Shown here in pieces: positions 42,856-52,225 of a DNA stretch of 64,000 nucleotides. The DNA lies in the NCBI GenBank assembly GCA_044353905.1, contig JBILBA010000005.1, forward strand, positions 5,020-69,019, given 5' to 3'. Source of the DNA: MWH-TA3 sp044353905. Lineage in GTDB: Bacteria > Actinomycetota > Actinomycetes > Actinomycetales > Microbacteriaceae. The stretch's first letter is position 1. Each line of letters opens with the position of its first letter. The notes beneath the pieces were generated by a model, which had not been told where the DNA came from, searched no databases, and saw only the letters and a list, made by a program, of their open reading frames with translations. The position numbers were made by a program, and so were the translations under genes.

Positions 42856-43328
42856 CAGGTCGAGTCCTCCCACGGGGAAATCTCAGCGATGACAAGAGCG
42901 CCCTCGCGCGGCATCAAATGCACGGTCACGTGTGTCTGCGACGTGGCACCGCCAAGACATGCCGAAACGACGGCGTCGACAACCGTGTGTCGTCCCCGCA
43001 TCGCGGTGAGTTGCCAGCGAGTCATCGACACCGCCGCCGCCTTAACGCCCAAGACCGCGAGAGCAGCGAAACCGTTGGCTTCTTCGATGGCCCACTCGGG
43101 AGTCGCGAAATCGTTGATTGCCTCAACCGGGGCGTCTCCGGAAACGATTCGATTCGTGACGTCGATGTAGGCATCAAGCGTCGACCCGATCAGCGCCTCG
43201 GCATCGGAAACGAGAACACTGGCGTCCGCGACAGTCGGTGGTGCTGCCGACGGAGTCGTTTCGGGTGATGCACCCGACGCACAACCCGCAACGGCGACAG
43301 CGAAGACAATAATGAAAGCGACGCGCAT
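42831..43328 (-). CDS. Lipoprotein of unknown function
   Basis: A 165-residue lipoprotein: signal peptide IIVFAVAVAGCAS with the lipobox Cys at 15, then a Ser/Pro/Thr linker and a domain of about 125 residues (YIDVTNRIVSGDAPVEAIND, and TRWQLTAMRGRHTVVDAVVS). The pattern suggests a small alpha+beta domain. It is coupled by overlap to the exported protein gene downstream. Confidence 0.65.
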   Translation of the reverse strand: MRVAFIIVFAVAVAGCASGASPETTPSAAPPTVADASVLVSDAEALIGSTLDAYIDVTNRIVSGDAPVEAINDFATPEWAIEEANGFAALAVLGVKAAAVSMTRWQLTAMRGRHTVVDAVVSACLGGATSQTHVTVHLMPREGALVIAEISPWEDSTWCAVSSSL

Positions 43329-43376
43329 GCACCGAGGGTGCCACACCCTCGATGGGCGGGGGTGATTTATCCCCAA

Positions 43377-44165
43377 CTAGAGAGGCGTCACCCCGTAGCG
43401 ACGGTTTCGAAGTGCGGGGTTCGATCGACGAGCAGCCAAAACCGCGTCGGGATCAAGCACGACATCCAAGACAATTTCGCCCGTGCTCGCCTCGATAATG
43501 ACTTCCCCCAACGGGTCGATGACCATCGATTCGCCGATTCCAGACGACTCAGCGTGATTCGCCGCGACGACCCACGCGACGTTCTCGATGGCGCGGGCCC
43601 GGAGGAGCGTTTGCCAGTGTTCGGATTTGTGCGACCCGGGAACCCAATCGGCGGGTACCGCAAGTACGGTTGCACCCGCATCCACCAGCCGGCGAGACAT
43701 CTCCGGGAATCGTAGGTCGTAACAGGTTTGAACACCGACCGCCCAGTCGTTCACGTCGACGATCAACGGAGACTCGGTGGGGTCTCCCGCCGTGACAACC
43801 GCCGATTCGAGTGCGCCGAAAGCATCGTACAAATGGACCTTGTCGTATCGCCCGATCACGCCGTTCGCATTCACCGCGACGACGGTGTTGGTGATGGTGT
43901 CGCCGTTGGACACGAGGAGACCCGCGAGAATGGTCGCCGAAAGTTCTCGTGATTGTTCAACCACAAAAGTGACGAACGGTCCGTCGATTGGTTCTGCGCC
44001 GTCCTGCCAGTGCGCGGTGTCCTTGTGAAACCACGCGGAGTATTCGGGTAGAACAACGAGGTCCACGTCGTCGAGGTGCTCAAACGCTTCACGCAACACA
44101 GCTCGGTTGTCGGCGGCGTCGTCGGACGGCGAAAACTGAACCAACCCGACGTTGAGGTTATCCAT
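43377..44165 (-). CDS. Carbon-nitrogen hydrolase (nitrilase superfamily)
   Basis: A 262-residue amidase-type hydrolase. The Glu-Lys-Cys triad is complete: Glu in VVLPEYSAW (near 42), Lys in GRYDKVHLYDAFG (near 110) and Cys in GVQTCYDLRFPE (near 148). The DLRFPE context resembles Nit/omega-amidase-like enzymes that act on small amides, but substrate is uncertain. TAGGCT lies six bases before the ATG. Confidence 0.92.
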   Translation of the reverse strand: MDNLNVGLVQFSPSDDAADNRAVLREAFEHLDDVDLVVLPEYSAWFHKDTAHWQDGAEPIDGPFVTFVVEQSRELSATILAGLLVSNGDTITNTVVAVNANGVIGRYDKVHLYDAFGALESAVVTAGDPTESPLIVDVNDWAVGVQTCYDLRFPEMSRRLVDAGATVLAVPADWVPGSHKSEHWQTLLRARAIENVAWVVAANHAESSGIGESMVIDPLGEVIIEASTGEIVLDVVLDPDAVLAARRSNPALRNRRYGVTPL

Positions 44166-44201
44166 GTAACGAGCCTATCGCCCAGCAATTTGCTGAAACG
44201 A

Positions 44202-44231
44202 AAACGGTCCCGAACGAATTCGGGACCGTTT
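44202..44231 (-). terminator. Terminator of the initiator tRNA gene
   Basis: A 13-base-pair perfect hairpin (AAACGGTCCCGAA with loop of four and its complement) just past the tRNA 3' end on the minus strand, followed by a T-containing run (TTTTCGTTT). Confidence 0.75.
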
Positions 44232-44235
44232 CTCT

Positions 44236-44312
44236 TGGTTGCGGGGGCAGGATTTGAACCTACGACCTCCGGGTTATGAGCCCGGCGAGCTACCGAACTG
44301 CTCCACCCCGCG
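44236..44312 (-). tRNA. Initiator tRNA-fMet (anticodon CAT)
   Basis: A 77-base tRNA with encoded CCA. Initiator hallmarks are visible: an unpaired C1-A72 at the acceptor end (CGCGGGG against CCCCGCA) and three consecutive G-C pairs in the anticodon stem (CCGGG CTCATAA CCCGG). The T-arm is TAGGTTCAAATCCTG. Confidence 0.95.
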
Positions 44313-44359
44313 TCACAAGGGTCGAGTCTATCACGGGGCAATTGCCCCACGAAATCGGG

Positions 44360-47194
44360 TTAGCGCGAGAGTTCGTACGCCTTCTGCAAAGCGGACTGCA
44401 GTTTCTTGTCCGCTTCGGCCGCGGCGACCAGGTCGTTCGCCTTGTACGCCGCCGCGCGGTCGAGAAGCGCTTGGCGTGCTTCTTCCAGTGCGGCTTGAAG
44501 TTGCGGCGACACGTTCTCGTTCGGAGTGCTTGGTTCCGTCGGTGTTCCCGGGGTTTCCGGATCGACACCGGCGTTTCCACCGAAGAGCGTATCGAGCGCG
44601 GCGGGAAGAGTGTCTTCGAAAGCGATGGAGTCACCGAACGACACCAGGATCTTTCGGAGCAACGGATACGAGGTCTCACCCGTCGAACGCACATAAACCG
44701 GCTGAACATAGAGGAGTCCGCCACCGACCGGAAGTGTCAAGAGGTTTCCGGGGACAACCTCGGTCTGTCCTTGACGCAGCAGGTTGAGTTGCTGGCTCAC
44801 GGTCGCGTCCGAGTCGAACTGTGCCTGAACCTGACCCGGTCCCGGGATTGTGGTCTGTTTGGGCAGCGTCAACAGCGTCAACTTCCCGTAGTCCGGACCA
44901 GCATCAGAGTTCGCCGACAAGTAGCCGTAGAGGACGTTTCGCGAGTTCTCGCCCGTCGCCTGTGGAATGAACGTCGAGTACAACGAGAACGCTGGCTTTT
45001 CGGCCCCCGGCATCTGCATCGTCAAGTAGTACGGAGGCTGAAGCGTGGGGTTTTCGGGAGTCGACACCGGATCGTTCGGCGTGACCCACGTGTCTTCAGA
45101 CGAGTAGAACGTTCCGGGGTCCGTCACGTGATACGAGCCCAAAACCGCGCGCTGAACCTTGAACAGGTCCGACGGGTAACGAATGTGCGCGAGCAGGTCC
45201 GCGCTCATTTCACTCGAAGGCTTCAGTGTCTCGGGGAAAATCCGTGCCCAGGTCGTCAAAACCGGATCGGTCTCGTCCCACGCATAAATCGTGACCGTAC
45301 CGTCATAAGCATCAACGGTCGCCTTGACCGAGTTGCGCATGTAGTTGGCAGGGCCGCTCGGAACGGTCGACCCCAAGGTGTACGTGTCGAGAATTGCGGA
45401 CGCAATGTTCACCGACGTCGAGTAGGGGTAGTTGTTGCTCGTCGTGTACCCATCGACAATCCAGGTGATTCGTCCGTCCACGACCGCGGGGTACGGGTCG
45501 TTGTCAAGAGTCAGATACGGCGCGACCTTGTTGACGCGAACCAACGGGTTGCGGTCGTACAAGATTTGCGAGTCATCGGAAATGGCGTCCGACAGCAAAA
45601 ACTGTTCGGATTGGAAGTGCATGGCGTAAATCAACCGCGTGAAGATGTTGTCCAACTTCGGACCGCCGTCACCTTCGAAGGTGTACTTCGCGTTTCCGGC
45701 TTCGGATTCAGAGGACGCCGACGGGTAGTCGAGTTCCAATGGTCCGTCCGCGCCCTTTGCGCCGACGATGGAATAGGGCGGCGAAGACTCACCGAAATAA
45801 ATTCGGGGTTCGTACGTGCCAAGCGCTCCGGAAACGGGAATGCCTGATTCGAGGAATGTCGGCTGTCCGTCGGCGTTGCGTTCGTTTCCGAAGGCGGCAA
45901 CTATTCCGTAACCGTGGGTATAGACGATGTGGTCGTTGTACCAGGAGGTCGACGATTGTCCGCTCAGGTCGAGTTCGCGAAGAGCCAGAACCGTGTCCTG
46001 CATCGTGCCATCAATCAAGTATCGATCGACGTCGAGGTGCTCGGGGAACTTGTAGTACTGACGGAATTGTTCGAGCTGCGCAAAAGCGTCGGACACGAGC
46101 CCAGGGTCAATAATGCGGATGTGCGCGGTCGTTTCAGCATCGGCGCGGAGAGCACCCGGCTCTGCCGTGGTCGTTGCGTCATAGACAACTTCGTTGACCT
46201 TGTCCAAACCGAAGCCTGCCCGTGTTCCATCAATGTTTCGCTGAATGTACTGGGCTTCCAGGGTTCGCGCGCTGGGGTCAACCTGGAATCGCTGAACGAT
46301 CCAGGGGTAGGCACCGCCGATGACGATAGAGGCGACGACGAGCATCGAGCCACCGATGATGGGGAGGCGCCAACGACCAATGAACGCGGTGACGAGGAAG
46401 AACACGGCGACGAGAACCGCGATACCCGCGAGAATCTGGTTCCCGGGGATTGTTGCGGTGGCCTCGGTGAACCCGGCGCCGGCGGCGAGGAAGCCCTCGG
46501 ACGGCGAAACCAAGGTCACGTACTGGTTGATCCAGAGGTTCGCGGCCTGAACGAGCACATAGAGCGCACCGAGGATCGCGATTTGTGCGCGGAACGGCTT
46601 CGAGATGATGACCTCACGGTTCGCCGAAATGCGGACACCGCCATAGAGGAAACCAGCAGCGGCACCCGCGAGAAGGGAAACCAGCAGCACCCCTTCGACC
46701 TGGCCGACAACGAACTGGTACATCGGAAGGTCGTAGACGTAGAACGAGACATCGAGTCCGAACTGCGGGTCGGTCGTGCCAAACGGAGTCTTGTTGAGCC
46801 ACTGCACCACGATGGGCCAGTTGCTTGCCGCTCCAACACCAGCAAACACACCAACGGCGAACGGTCCGAGGTGCATGACGAGCTTACGAATCGGCTCGAT
46901 TGCGGTGCGATAGCGTTCCGCACCTTCCGAGAGGCGAACCGTCAGCGGGCGGGTGCGGTAGGCAATGTTGAGGGTCAACCACAGCGGCACGGACATGAGA
47001 ACGAACGCCACGACGCCAATCGTTCCCAGTGCAATCCATTGCGTAAACAAAACAGAAGAGAATCCGGCTTGGTCATACCAGAGCACATCGACCCATACGC
47101 CGGCGAAGGTGACGAATGCGGCGACAAGAGCCAGAACCACGCTGACGGTAACAATGAGAGGGGAACGCTGTCGAAGCGAATTGGGAACGGTCAC
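44360..47194 (-). CDS. UPF0182 family large membrane protein
   Basis: A 944-residue protein with seven or so N-terminal membrane segments (residues about 15-310) and a large extracytoplasmic domain. UPF0182 features include VWVDVLWYDQAGFSSVLFTQ in TM1, DPQFGLDVSFYVYDLP, AQYIQRNIDGTRAGFGLD and VYTHGYGIVAA. The C-terminus has a Pro/Thr linker and a coiled Ala/Gln-rich tail. Function unknown; homologue Rv3193c is next to Rv3194c as here. The GTG start has an AAGGAG site. Confidence 0.93.
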   Translation of the reverse strand: MTVPNSLRQRSPLIVTVSVVLALVAAFVTFAGVWVDVLWYDQAGFSSVLFTQWIALGTIGVVAFVLMSVPLWLTLNIAYRTRPLTVRLSEGAERYRTAIEPIRKLVMHLGPFAVGVFAGVGAASNWPIVVQWLNKTPFGTTDPQFGLDVSFYVYDLPMYQFVVGQVEGVLLVSLLAGAAAGFLYGGVRISANREVIISKPFRAQIAILGALYVLVQAANLWINQYVTLVSPSEGFLAAGAGFTEATATIPGNQILAGIAVLVAVFFLVTAFIGRWRLPIIGGSMLVVASIVIGGAYPWIVQRFQVDPSARTLEAQYIQRNIDGTRAGFGLDKVNEVVYDATTTAEPGALRADAETTAHIRIIDPGLVSDAFAQLEQFRQYYKFPEHLDVDRYLIDGTMQDTVLALRELDLSGQSSTSWYNDHIVYTHGYGIVAAFGNERNADGQPTFLESGIPVSGALGTYEPRIYFGESSPPYSIVGAKGADGPLELDYPSASSESEAGNAKYTFEGDGGPKLDNIFTRLIYAMHFQSEQFLLSDAISDDSQILYDRNPLVRVNKVAPYLTLDNDPYPAVVDGRITWIVDGYTTSNNYPYSTSVNIASAILDTYTLGSTVPSGPANYMRNSVKATVDAYDGTVTIYAWDETDPVLTTWARIFPETLKPSSEMSADLLAHIRYPSDLFKVQRAVLGSYHVTDPGTFYSSEDTWVTPNDPVSTPENPTLQPPYYLTMQMPGAEKPAFSLYSTFIPQATGENSRNVLYGYLSANSDAGPDYGKLTLLTLPKQTTIPGPGQVQAQFDSDATVSQQLNLLRQGQTEVVPGNLLTLPVGGGLLYVQPVYVRSTGETSYPLLRKILVSFGDSIAFEDTLPAALDTLFGGNAGVDPETPGTPTEPSTPNENVSPQLQAALEEARQALLDRAAAYKANDLVAAAEADKKLQSALQKAYELSR

Positions 47195-47243
47195 GGCATG
47201 AACTCCTTATGTTGTTAAAAGTGTACCCGCGACGGCCGAAACG

Positions 47244-48356
47244 CTAATCGGCAGCGCAATGGGGAAGTACAGACGTGCCCGATTGGGTCGAAATCGCCTT
47301 CAGTGCAGCCAGCGCGTCATTGAGAGTCGACACCGAGACGTCGCGAAGCCCGTCGGGAACGCGCCCAGCGAGCGCGGCGCAGTTTTCGGCCGGAACCAGC
47401 AGCCAGGTTGCTCCGGAATTGCGAGCGCCATAAGCCTTTTGGACGATTCCCCCGATTGGTCCGACCAAACCGTCTGCCGAGATTTCCCCCGTACCGGCCA
47501 CGTTCTCTCCGCCGTTGAGCGACCCCGGCGTGATGGTGTCGATGATTCCCAGTGCGAACATCATGCCAGCGCTCGATCCGCCGACGTCGGCGAGCGAGAT
47601 GTCCACGTCAAACGGGAAGCGATACGTTCCGCCGCACAGGATTCCGATCACCGGAGTCGTGCCGTCGTGTTCGGAGGCCACGATGCCGACCGTCAACGGC
47701 ACGGTTGCTCCGTCGCGCTCGACCACAAGTTCGATGGAATTGCCGATTCCCGCGGTCTTGATGATGGCGCGGAGGTCAGAAACGTTGTGGATGGGGATTC
47801 CGTCAGCCGACACCACGATGTCACCGGGTTCGACCAGTTTTTCGGCCGGATAGCCGGGTGTCGCTTCGGCCACCACGATTTCGGATTCGAAAGGGATCCC
47901 CTGGCTCGTCAGCGCGGCCGCAATCGCTTCCTGTTGTGAATTGTCCATCTGGATCTTGGCGGCGTTCACCGAATCGGTTCGCGTTGTTCCCGCCGGGTAC
48001 AGAGACTCCATCGGCAAGACCGCGTAATCGGGTCGAAGCCAGGCGGCCGCGACCTCGAACCAGCTCGGGTGAGAATCGGGTGAGCCCGTGACATAAACGG
48101 TGAGCATCGAGAGTTCGCCATCAGTCGCGTAGGTCTCGGTCCCGGACACCGAGATCATGGGGGTTTCCTTGCCGTCGGCGTCCTCGGTGGATCCCAGCGT
48201 GTTGTAGACCGGACCCGGCGTTTCGATGACGTACGGCGCCGGAACCACGGCGAGGCCGATCGTTCCAACAACACTCAGTGCGAGCAGAGTCATACCCCAC
48301 GTCGCGCGACTCGGACGCGATCGTCGCGGAGCGGGTTCAGTCAAGGATTCAGTCAC
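47244..48356 (-). CDS. Membrane-anchored PDZ/Lon-like (S16) protease
   Basis: About 370 residues: one N-terminal membrane helix (MTLLALSVVGTIGLAVV), a PDZ domain near 165-240 (AEKLVEPGDIVVSADGIPIH) and a Lon-type proteolytic domain. The Ser-Lys dyad would be Ser in VGGSSAGMMFALGI and Lys in IGGIVQKAYGAR, as in YlbL/Rv3194c proteins. I prefer the GTG at 48354-48356, since TAGTGT sits seven bases before it; an in-frame GTG at 48365 overlaps that promoter element. Confidence 0.9.
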   Translation of the reverse strand: MTESLTEPAPRRSRPSRATWGMTLLALSVVGTIGLAVVPAPYVIETPGPVYNTLGSTEDADGKETPMISVSGTETYATDGELSMLTVYVTGSPDSHPSWFEVAAAWLRPDYAVLPMESLYPAGTTRTDSVNAAKIQMDNSQQEAIAAALTSQGIPFESEIVVAEATPGYPAEKLVEPGDIVVSADGIPIHNVSDLRAIIKTAGIGNSIELVVERDGATVPLTVGIVASEHDGTTPVIGILCGGTYRFPFDVDISLADVGGSSAGMMFALGIIDTITPGSLNGGENVAGTGEISADGLVGPIGGIVQKAYGARNSGATWLLVPAENCAALAGRVPDGLRDVSVSTLNDALAALKAISTQSGTSVLPHCAAD

Positions 48357-48400
48357 GTATTCCACACTATGTCACGTGGCGAGCAGGTACGGTTGTTGAC

Positions 48401-49732
48401 ATGGCTGAAGACAGCTCTGACGAGTTTCAGGAGATGCTGCGCAAGTTCCTCGAGAGCGGCGAGCACTTCGATATCACCGAACTCGCTAAGGCGGCCGGGC
48501 TTCCTGGTGACGCTGCCACCATCGAAAAGATGTTGATGCAGTTGCAAGAAGCGCTATCCCACGGAAACGAGGGCATCACCGAACAGATGGTTCGGGACAC
48601 CGCGACGAAGGTGGCAAATCAACAAGCTGTAACCGTTGACGCAACGACCGTTGCGGCCGCCGAGAACGCGCTCCACTTGGCGTCCTTGTGGTTGGACGAG
48701 GCGACCTCGATTTCCCCACTCACCGTGAGTCCGTCAACGATGACCCGTGGTGAATGGGCGCGGGCAACCATTCCGGTGTGGATTCAAATCTCTGAGCCTG
48801 TCGCGAAGTCGATTTCGACCGCGGGCGAGCGCGCGTTGGGCGACAACATCCCCGAGGGCGAGTCCGCGACGGCGGCCGGCGCATTTGCCGCACTGCGACG
48901 TCTCGGCGGCACACTGTTTTCGTTGCAGCTCGGCCAAATCATCGGCCAGTTGTCCGGTGAAGTTCTCTCGGGCGGCGACATCGGAATTCCGCTTCTCGAC
49001 GGCGTCCTCGAACATGAGTTGCGTGCGGTCCTGGTTCCGCAGAACGTCTCGGCTTTCGCCGAAGGGCTCGACATCCCGCTGGACGACGTGTTGCTCTACC
49101 TCGCAATCCGCGAGATTGCCCATGCACGACTGTTCAAGCACTCGAAGTGGCTCAAGTTGGGGCTCGTCGCCAGCATCACCGATTACGCGAACGGGATTTC
49201 CATCAACGCCGAGAGCATGCGCGAGGCGATGAGTGATATCGATTTGTCGGACGCGGAAGCACTCCGCCGGCTCGTCAGCGACGGGTCGTTGATTCCGCCC
49301 AAAACAGAAGAACAGATTGTCGCACTGGGCCGAATCGAGACCCTGCTTGCGCTGATCGAAGGGTGGGTCGATGTCGTCGCCGACAACGCCGCCCATCGAC
49401 TGCCGAGTCGAAATGCGATTGCGGAAATGGTTCGACGAAATCGCGCTGTCGGTAGGCCCGGCGAAAAAGCGCTCGCGGGTCTCATCGGAATCGATGCTCG
49501 CCCACGCCGGTTGCGTGAAGCCGCCGCGATGTGGCGTGCTCTTGATGCAGCCGTCCCGCCGGAACAGCGCGACAGCGTGTGGAGCCACCCCGACATCATG
49601 CCCACCAGTGACGACATTGACGACCCCGCTGCTCTGATTTCTCGACTGTCGGCGAAGGTCGTAACGCCCGACGCCATGGACGACGCAATCCGTCGGTTGA
49701 TCGACGAAGACGGGACTGTGGACGGCGACTGA
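48401..49732 (+). CDS. DUF2342 zinc-metalloprotease-like protein
   Basis: A 443-residue cytosolic protein of the DUF2342 (putative zinc-dependent metalloprotease, Rv3195) family. The central YLAIREIAHARLFKHSKW segment is the family's metalloprotease-like motif, with H-x-R in place of a strict HExxH; SGEVLSGGDIGIPLLDG and the C-terminal PDIMPTSDDIDDPAAL are also characteristic. It is divergent from the PDZ protease. TACGGT lies seven bases before the ATG. Confidence 0.87.
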   Translation: MAEDSSDEFQEMLRKFLESGEHFDITELAKAAGLPGDAATIEKMLMQLQEALSHGNEGITEQMVRDTATKVANQQAVTVDATTVAAAENALHLASLWLDEATSISPLTVSPSTMTRGEWARATIPVWIQISEPVAKSISTAGERALGDNIPEGESATAAGAFAALRRLGGTLFSLQLGQIIGQLSGEVLSGGDIGIPLLDGVLEHELRAVLVPQNVSAFAEGLDIPLDDVLLYLAIREIAHARLFKHSKWLKLGLVASITDYANGISINAESMREAMSDIDLSDAEALRRLVSDGSLIPPKTEEQIVALGRIETLLALIEGWVDVVADNAAHRLPSRNAIAEMVRRNRAVGRPGEKALAGLIGIDARPRRLREAAAMWRALDAAVPPEQRDSVWSHPDIMPTSDDIDDPAALISRLSAKVVTPDAMDDAIRRLIDEDGTVDGD

Positions 49733-49764
49733 CACCGTGAGGCGTGGTGTGGGAGCATGCCACG

Positions 49765-50532
49765 GTGTTCATCCGCATCGACCCTTCGATACCTGTCGTG
49801 TGGCGCGATTCCGAAACCGTGCAGTTCGGGCTTGACCCCGAGTACGCGCGTATGGGTTCGCTTGATTTGACCAGCGCGAGAGGAATCGCAGAGTTGGTTC
49901 GGGGAACGAGTGTGGCCCGGCTCGCGTCGATTGTGGGTGGTGAAAACGCGGCTCGGGCCCTCATTGATTCGTGCGGCGACGTTTTCCATCGAACACCTCG
50001 AGCGTCCTTGCCGCGGCTCGCCGTCGTAGGAGTCGCACCAGCCACTGACACCATCGCCCGCACCTGGGCGGGGTCGACACGATCGACGGTTGTCGCGGGG
50101 TCCAGTTCAGACCTCTCAGCTGTCGACGTTGATTTCGTCGTGCTCGTCAGTCACTTCGTCGTTTCCCCAATCGACGTCCAACCCTGGCTCGGTCGGGACA
50201 TCCCGCACTGTGCAATCGTCTTCGGTGAATCGAGCGTTCGCGTCGGACCCGTCGTGATTCCCGGCGAGACCGCGTGCATTCGCTGTGTCGAGCTGGCACA
50301 CATCGACGACGATCCGGCGTGGTCCGCTGTCGCCCCGCAAATGTGGCGGCGGACGGCCGCGGCCGATTCCGTCGATCTCGCGATTCACGCGGCTGCGGAA
50401 TCGTTGGGCATGTACCCGATGGGTGGCGGGTATTCAGTTCGTGTCGACGGCGTGACGTTCAATCGCGCGGTGTCGCCGCACGCCCTGCATCCGCAATGCG
50501 GTTGTCGCGCTATTCCAGATGTTCCGGAATGA
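49765..50532 (+). CDS. ThiF/TOMM-cyclodehydratase-like protein (Rv3196 type)
   Basis: About 255 residues. The N-terminus (FIRIDPSIPVVWRDSETVQF) resembles the leader-peptide-recognition part of TOMM proteins. The middle looks like a degenerate ThiF/E1 Rossmann region, and cysteines in CIRCVELAHIDDDPAW and HPQCGC could hold zinc. Orthologues occupy this exact position in other Actinobacteria without any TOMM precursor, so a bacteriocin role is doubtful. The GTG at 49765 has GGAG nine bases upstream; a GTG at 49744 is also in frame. It is convergent with uvrD2, overlapping by 23 bases. Confidence 0.72.
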   Translation: MFIRIDPSIPVVWRDSETVQFGLDPEYARMGSLDLTSARGIAELVRGTSVARLASIVGGENAARALIDSCGDVFHRTPRASLPRLAVVGVAPATDTIARTWAGSTRSTVVAGSSSDLSAVDVDFVVLVSHFVVSPIDVQPWLGRDIPHCAIVFGESSVRVGPVVIPGETACIRCVELAHIDDDPAWSAVAPQMWRRTAAADSVDLAIHAAAESLGMYPMGGGYSVRVDGVTFNRAVSPHALHPQCGCRAIPDVPE

Positions 50533-52168
50533 ACCGACTGCGCGTGCGCACCGCGCTGGACGCCTTCTGGCGTTCCGCCCAACTCAGTGTGAGTGATCGT
50601 CCCGCCCGAGTGAACGCAACATAGGCGAGTCGACGTTCTTCCTGCATCGGGCCATCACCCATCGCGTAGGACAGTGGGAACAAGCCGTCGCTCATGCCAA
50701 CAACAAAAACGGTGTCCCACTCCAAACCTTTCGCGTTGTGGGTCGTCGACAGCGTCACCGCCGACACGGCCGGTTCCATCTCGTTGTCGCCCCGGTGCTT
50801 CAAATCCGCGGCGAGATCAATCACGGTGGCGTCGGCCGGAAGATTCTCGGCAATCTGCGCGAGCGCCGACATGATGTTCCACGCGTGCCGGTCGATGGGG
50901 TTTGCCGGCGGCTTGGACAACCATCCCAGATGTTCGCGCAAGATGAGCGCCATTGTGTCCCGTGCGTTCGCGGCGGGATCGGTTTGTAGTCGCCCCCGAA
51001 CCAAGACGAGTGCCTGGGTGACGACGGGTTCATCGAAGAACCGCCCTCCGCGGACTCGAAACGGGATTCGCATCTCGCCCAAAACGTGCTCTAACACGAG
51101 GGACTGAACGTTGATGCGATAGAGCACCGCGATATCCGCCGGGTCAGTGCCACCGTCGATTGCAGCGCGGATGGCCGTTCCGATCGAGCGCGCTTCGTCC
51201 TCATCCGTCGCCGACACAAGGACGCGAGGCGCTGGACCAGATTCCCGCATCGACACGAGTTCCAACGGCGAATTCGGAACCGTCGAGTTCGCCAGCCTGA
51301 CGATTTCGGGAGTTGACCGATAGTTCCGATCCAGTTCGACCGTCGTCGCGCCGGGGAACTCCGATTCGAACCGCAGAAGGTGCTCGTCCGACGCCCCAGC
51401 AAACCCGAACACCGTCTGGTTTGGGTCGCCCACGACACAGACTTCCGAGTGGTCGCCCCGCCAGGCATCCAGCAGTGCACGTTGAACGGGCGAGACGTCC
51501 TGGTACTCGTCGATGACGAAAAAGCGGAACTGCTCGCGGACGCGATCGGCGACCCACTTTTCCGAGTTCAACATTCCGAGTGTCGCGATAAGCGTGTCCT
51601 CGAAGTCGAGATTGCACTGATCGTCCTTGAGCGCTTCATATTTCTGGACGAGCGCGAGCGTCGCGTCCGCCGACAGTCCCCCGGGGAGTGGTCGTTCGGG
51701 TAACACCGTCTCGTAATGGTCCATTGACAGAAGCCGCACTTTCCGCCACTCGATCTCGGCCGCGATACCTCGCAACAGTTCGTCGGTCGCCCGAATATTC
51801 AGTTGTGCTGCTGCGCGCTTGAGCGTCGCCGCTTTGGAATGAAGAACCTTCGGCAAATCTCCGCCGATGAGGTCCGGCCAGAAGTGCGCCAGTTGACGCA
51901 TTGCCGCGGAGTGGAATGTGCGGCACGCAACACCCTCGACACCGAGTTCGCTGAGCCGACTTCGCATTTCACCCGCCGCTTTGACGGTGAACGACAGTGC
52001 GAGAACTTTTTCTGCACTATAGACGCCGGTTTCGACGCCGTATGCGATGCGATGAGTGATGGCTCGAGTTTTTCCGGAGCCAGCGCCCGCAAGGACCCGG
52101 ACCGGACCGACGAGCGCGAGCGCGACCTTCCGTTGGTTTTCGTCGAGAGATTCAATGAGTGCGCTCAT
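50510..52168 (-). CDS. uvrD2: UvrD/PcrA-like DNA helicase (UvrD2 core without HRDC)
   Basis: A 552-residue superfamily 1A helicase. Walker A is VLAGAGSGKTRAIT (near 35), Walker B FFVIDEYQDVSP, motif III VVGDPNQTVFGF, motif IV region ELDRNYRSTPEIV, motif V LSTTHNAKGLEWD, motif VI RRLAYVAFTRA. Mycobacterial UvrD2 is about 700 residues with a C-terminal HRDC domain; here the protein ends right after the helicase core (RFIPEHLE). GAGAGGA precedes the ATG. Confidence 0.93.
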   Translation of the reverse strand: MSALIESLDENQRKVALALVGPVRVLAGAGSGKTRAITHRIAYGVETGVYSAEKVLALSFTVKAAGEMRSRLSELGVEGVACRTFHSAAMRQLAHFWPDLIGGDLPKVLHSKAATLKRAAAQLNIRATDELLRGIAAEIEWRKVRLLSMDHYETVLPERPLPGGLSADATLALVQKYEALKDDQCNLDFEDTLIATLGMLNSEKWVADRVREQFRFFVIDEYQDVSPVQRALLDAWRGDHSEVCVVGDPNQTVFGFAGASDEHLLRFESEFPGATTVELDRNYRSTPEIVRLANSTVPNSPLELVSMRESGPAPRVLVSATDEDEARSIGTAIRAAIDGGTDPADIAVLYRINVQSLVLEHVLGEMRIPFRVRGGRFFDEPVVTQALVLVRGRLQTDPAANARDTMALILREHLGWLSKPPANPIDRHAWNIMSALAQIAENLPADATVIDLAADLKHRGDNEMEPAVSAVTLSTTHNAKGLEWDTVFVVGMSDGLFPLSYAMGDGPMQEERRLAYVAFTRAGRSLTLSWAERQKASSAVRTRSRFIPEHLE

Positions 52169-52225
52169 CGTGTTCCTCTCGCGTGGCAAACCTGAACGGA
52201 CGCGGGTTCGGCTTAAAGTACCGAT

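Noticed and set aside
44276..47218. Two long plus-strand open frames (523 and 434 codons) opposite UPF0182
   Set aside because: Both lie entirely antisense to a full-length family protein and show Arg/Val-rich shadow composition. GC-rich third positions keep such frames open.
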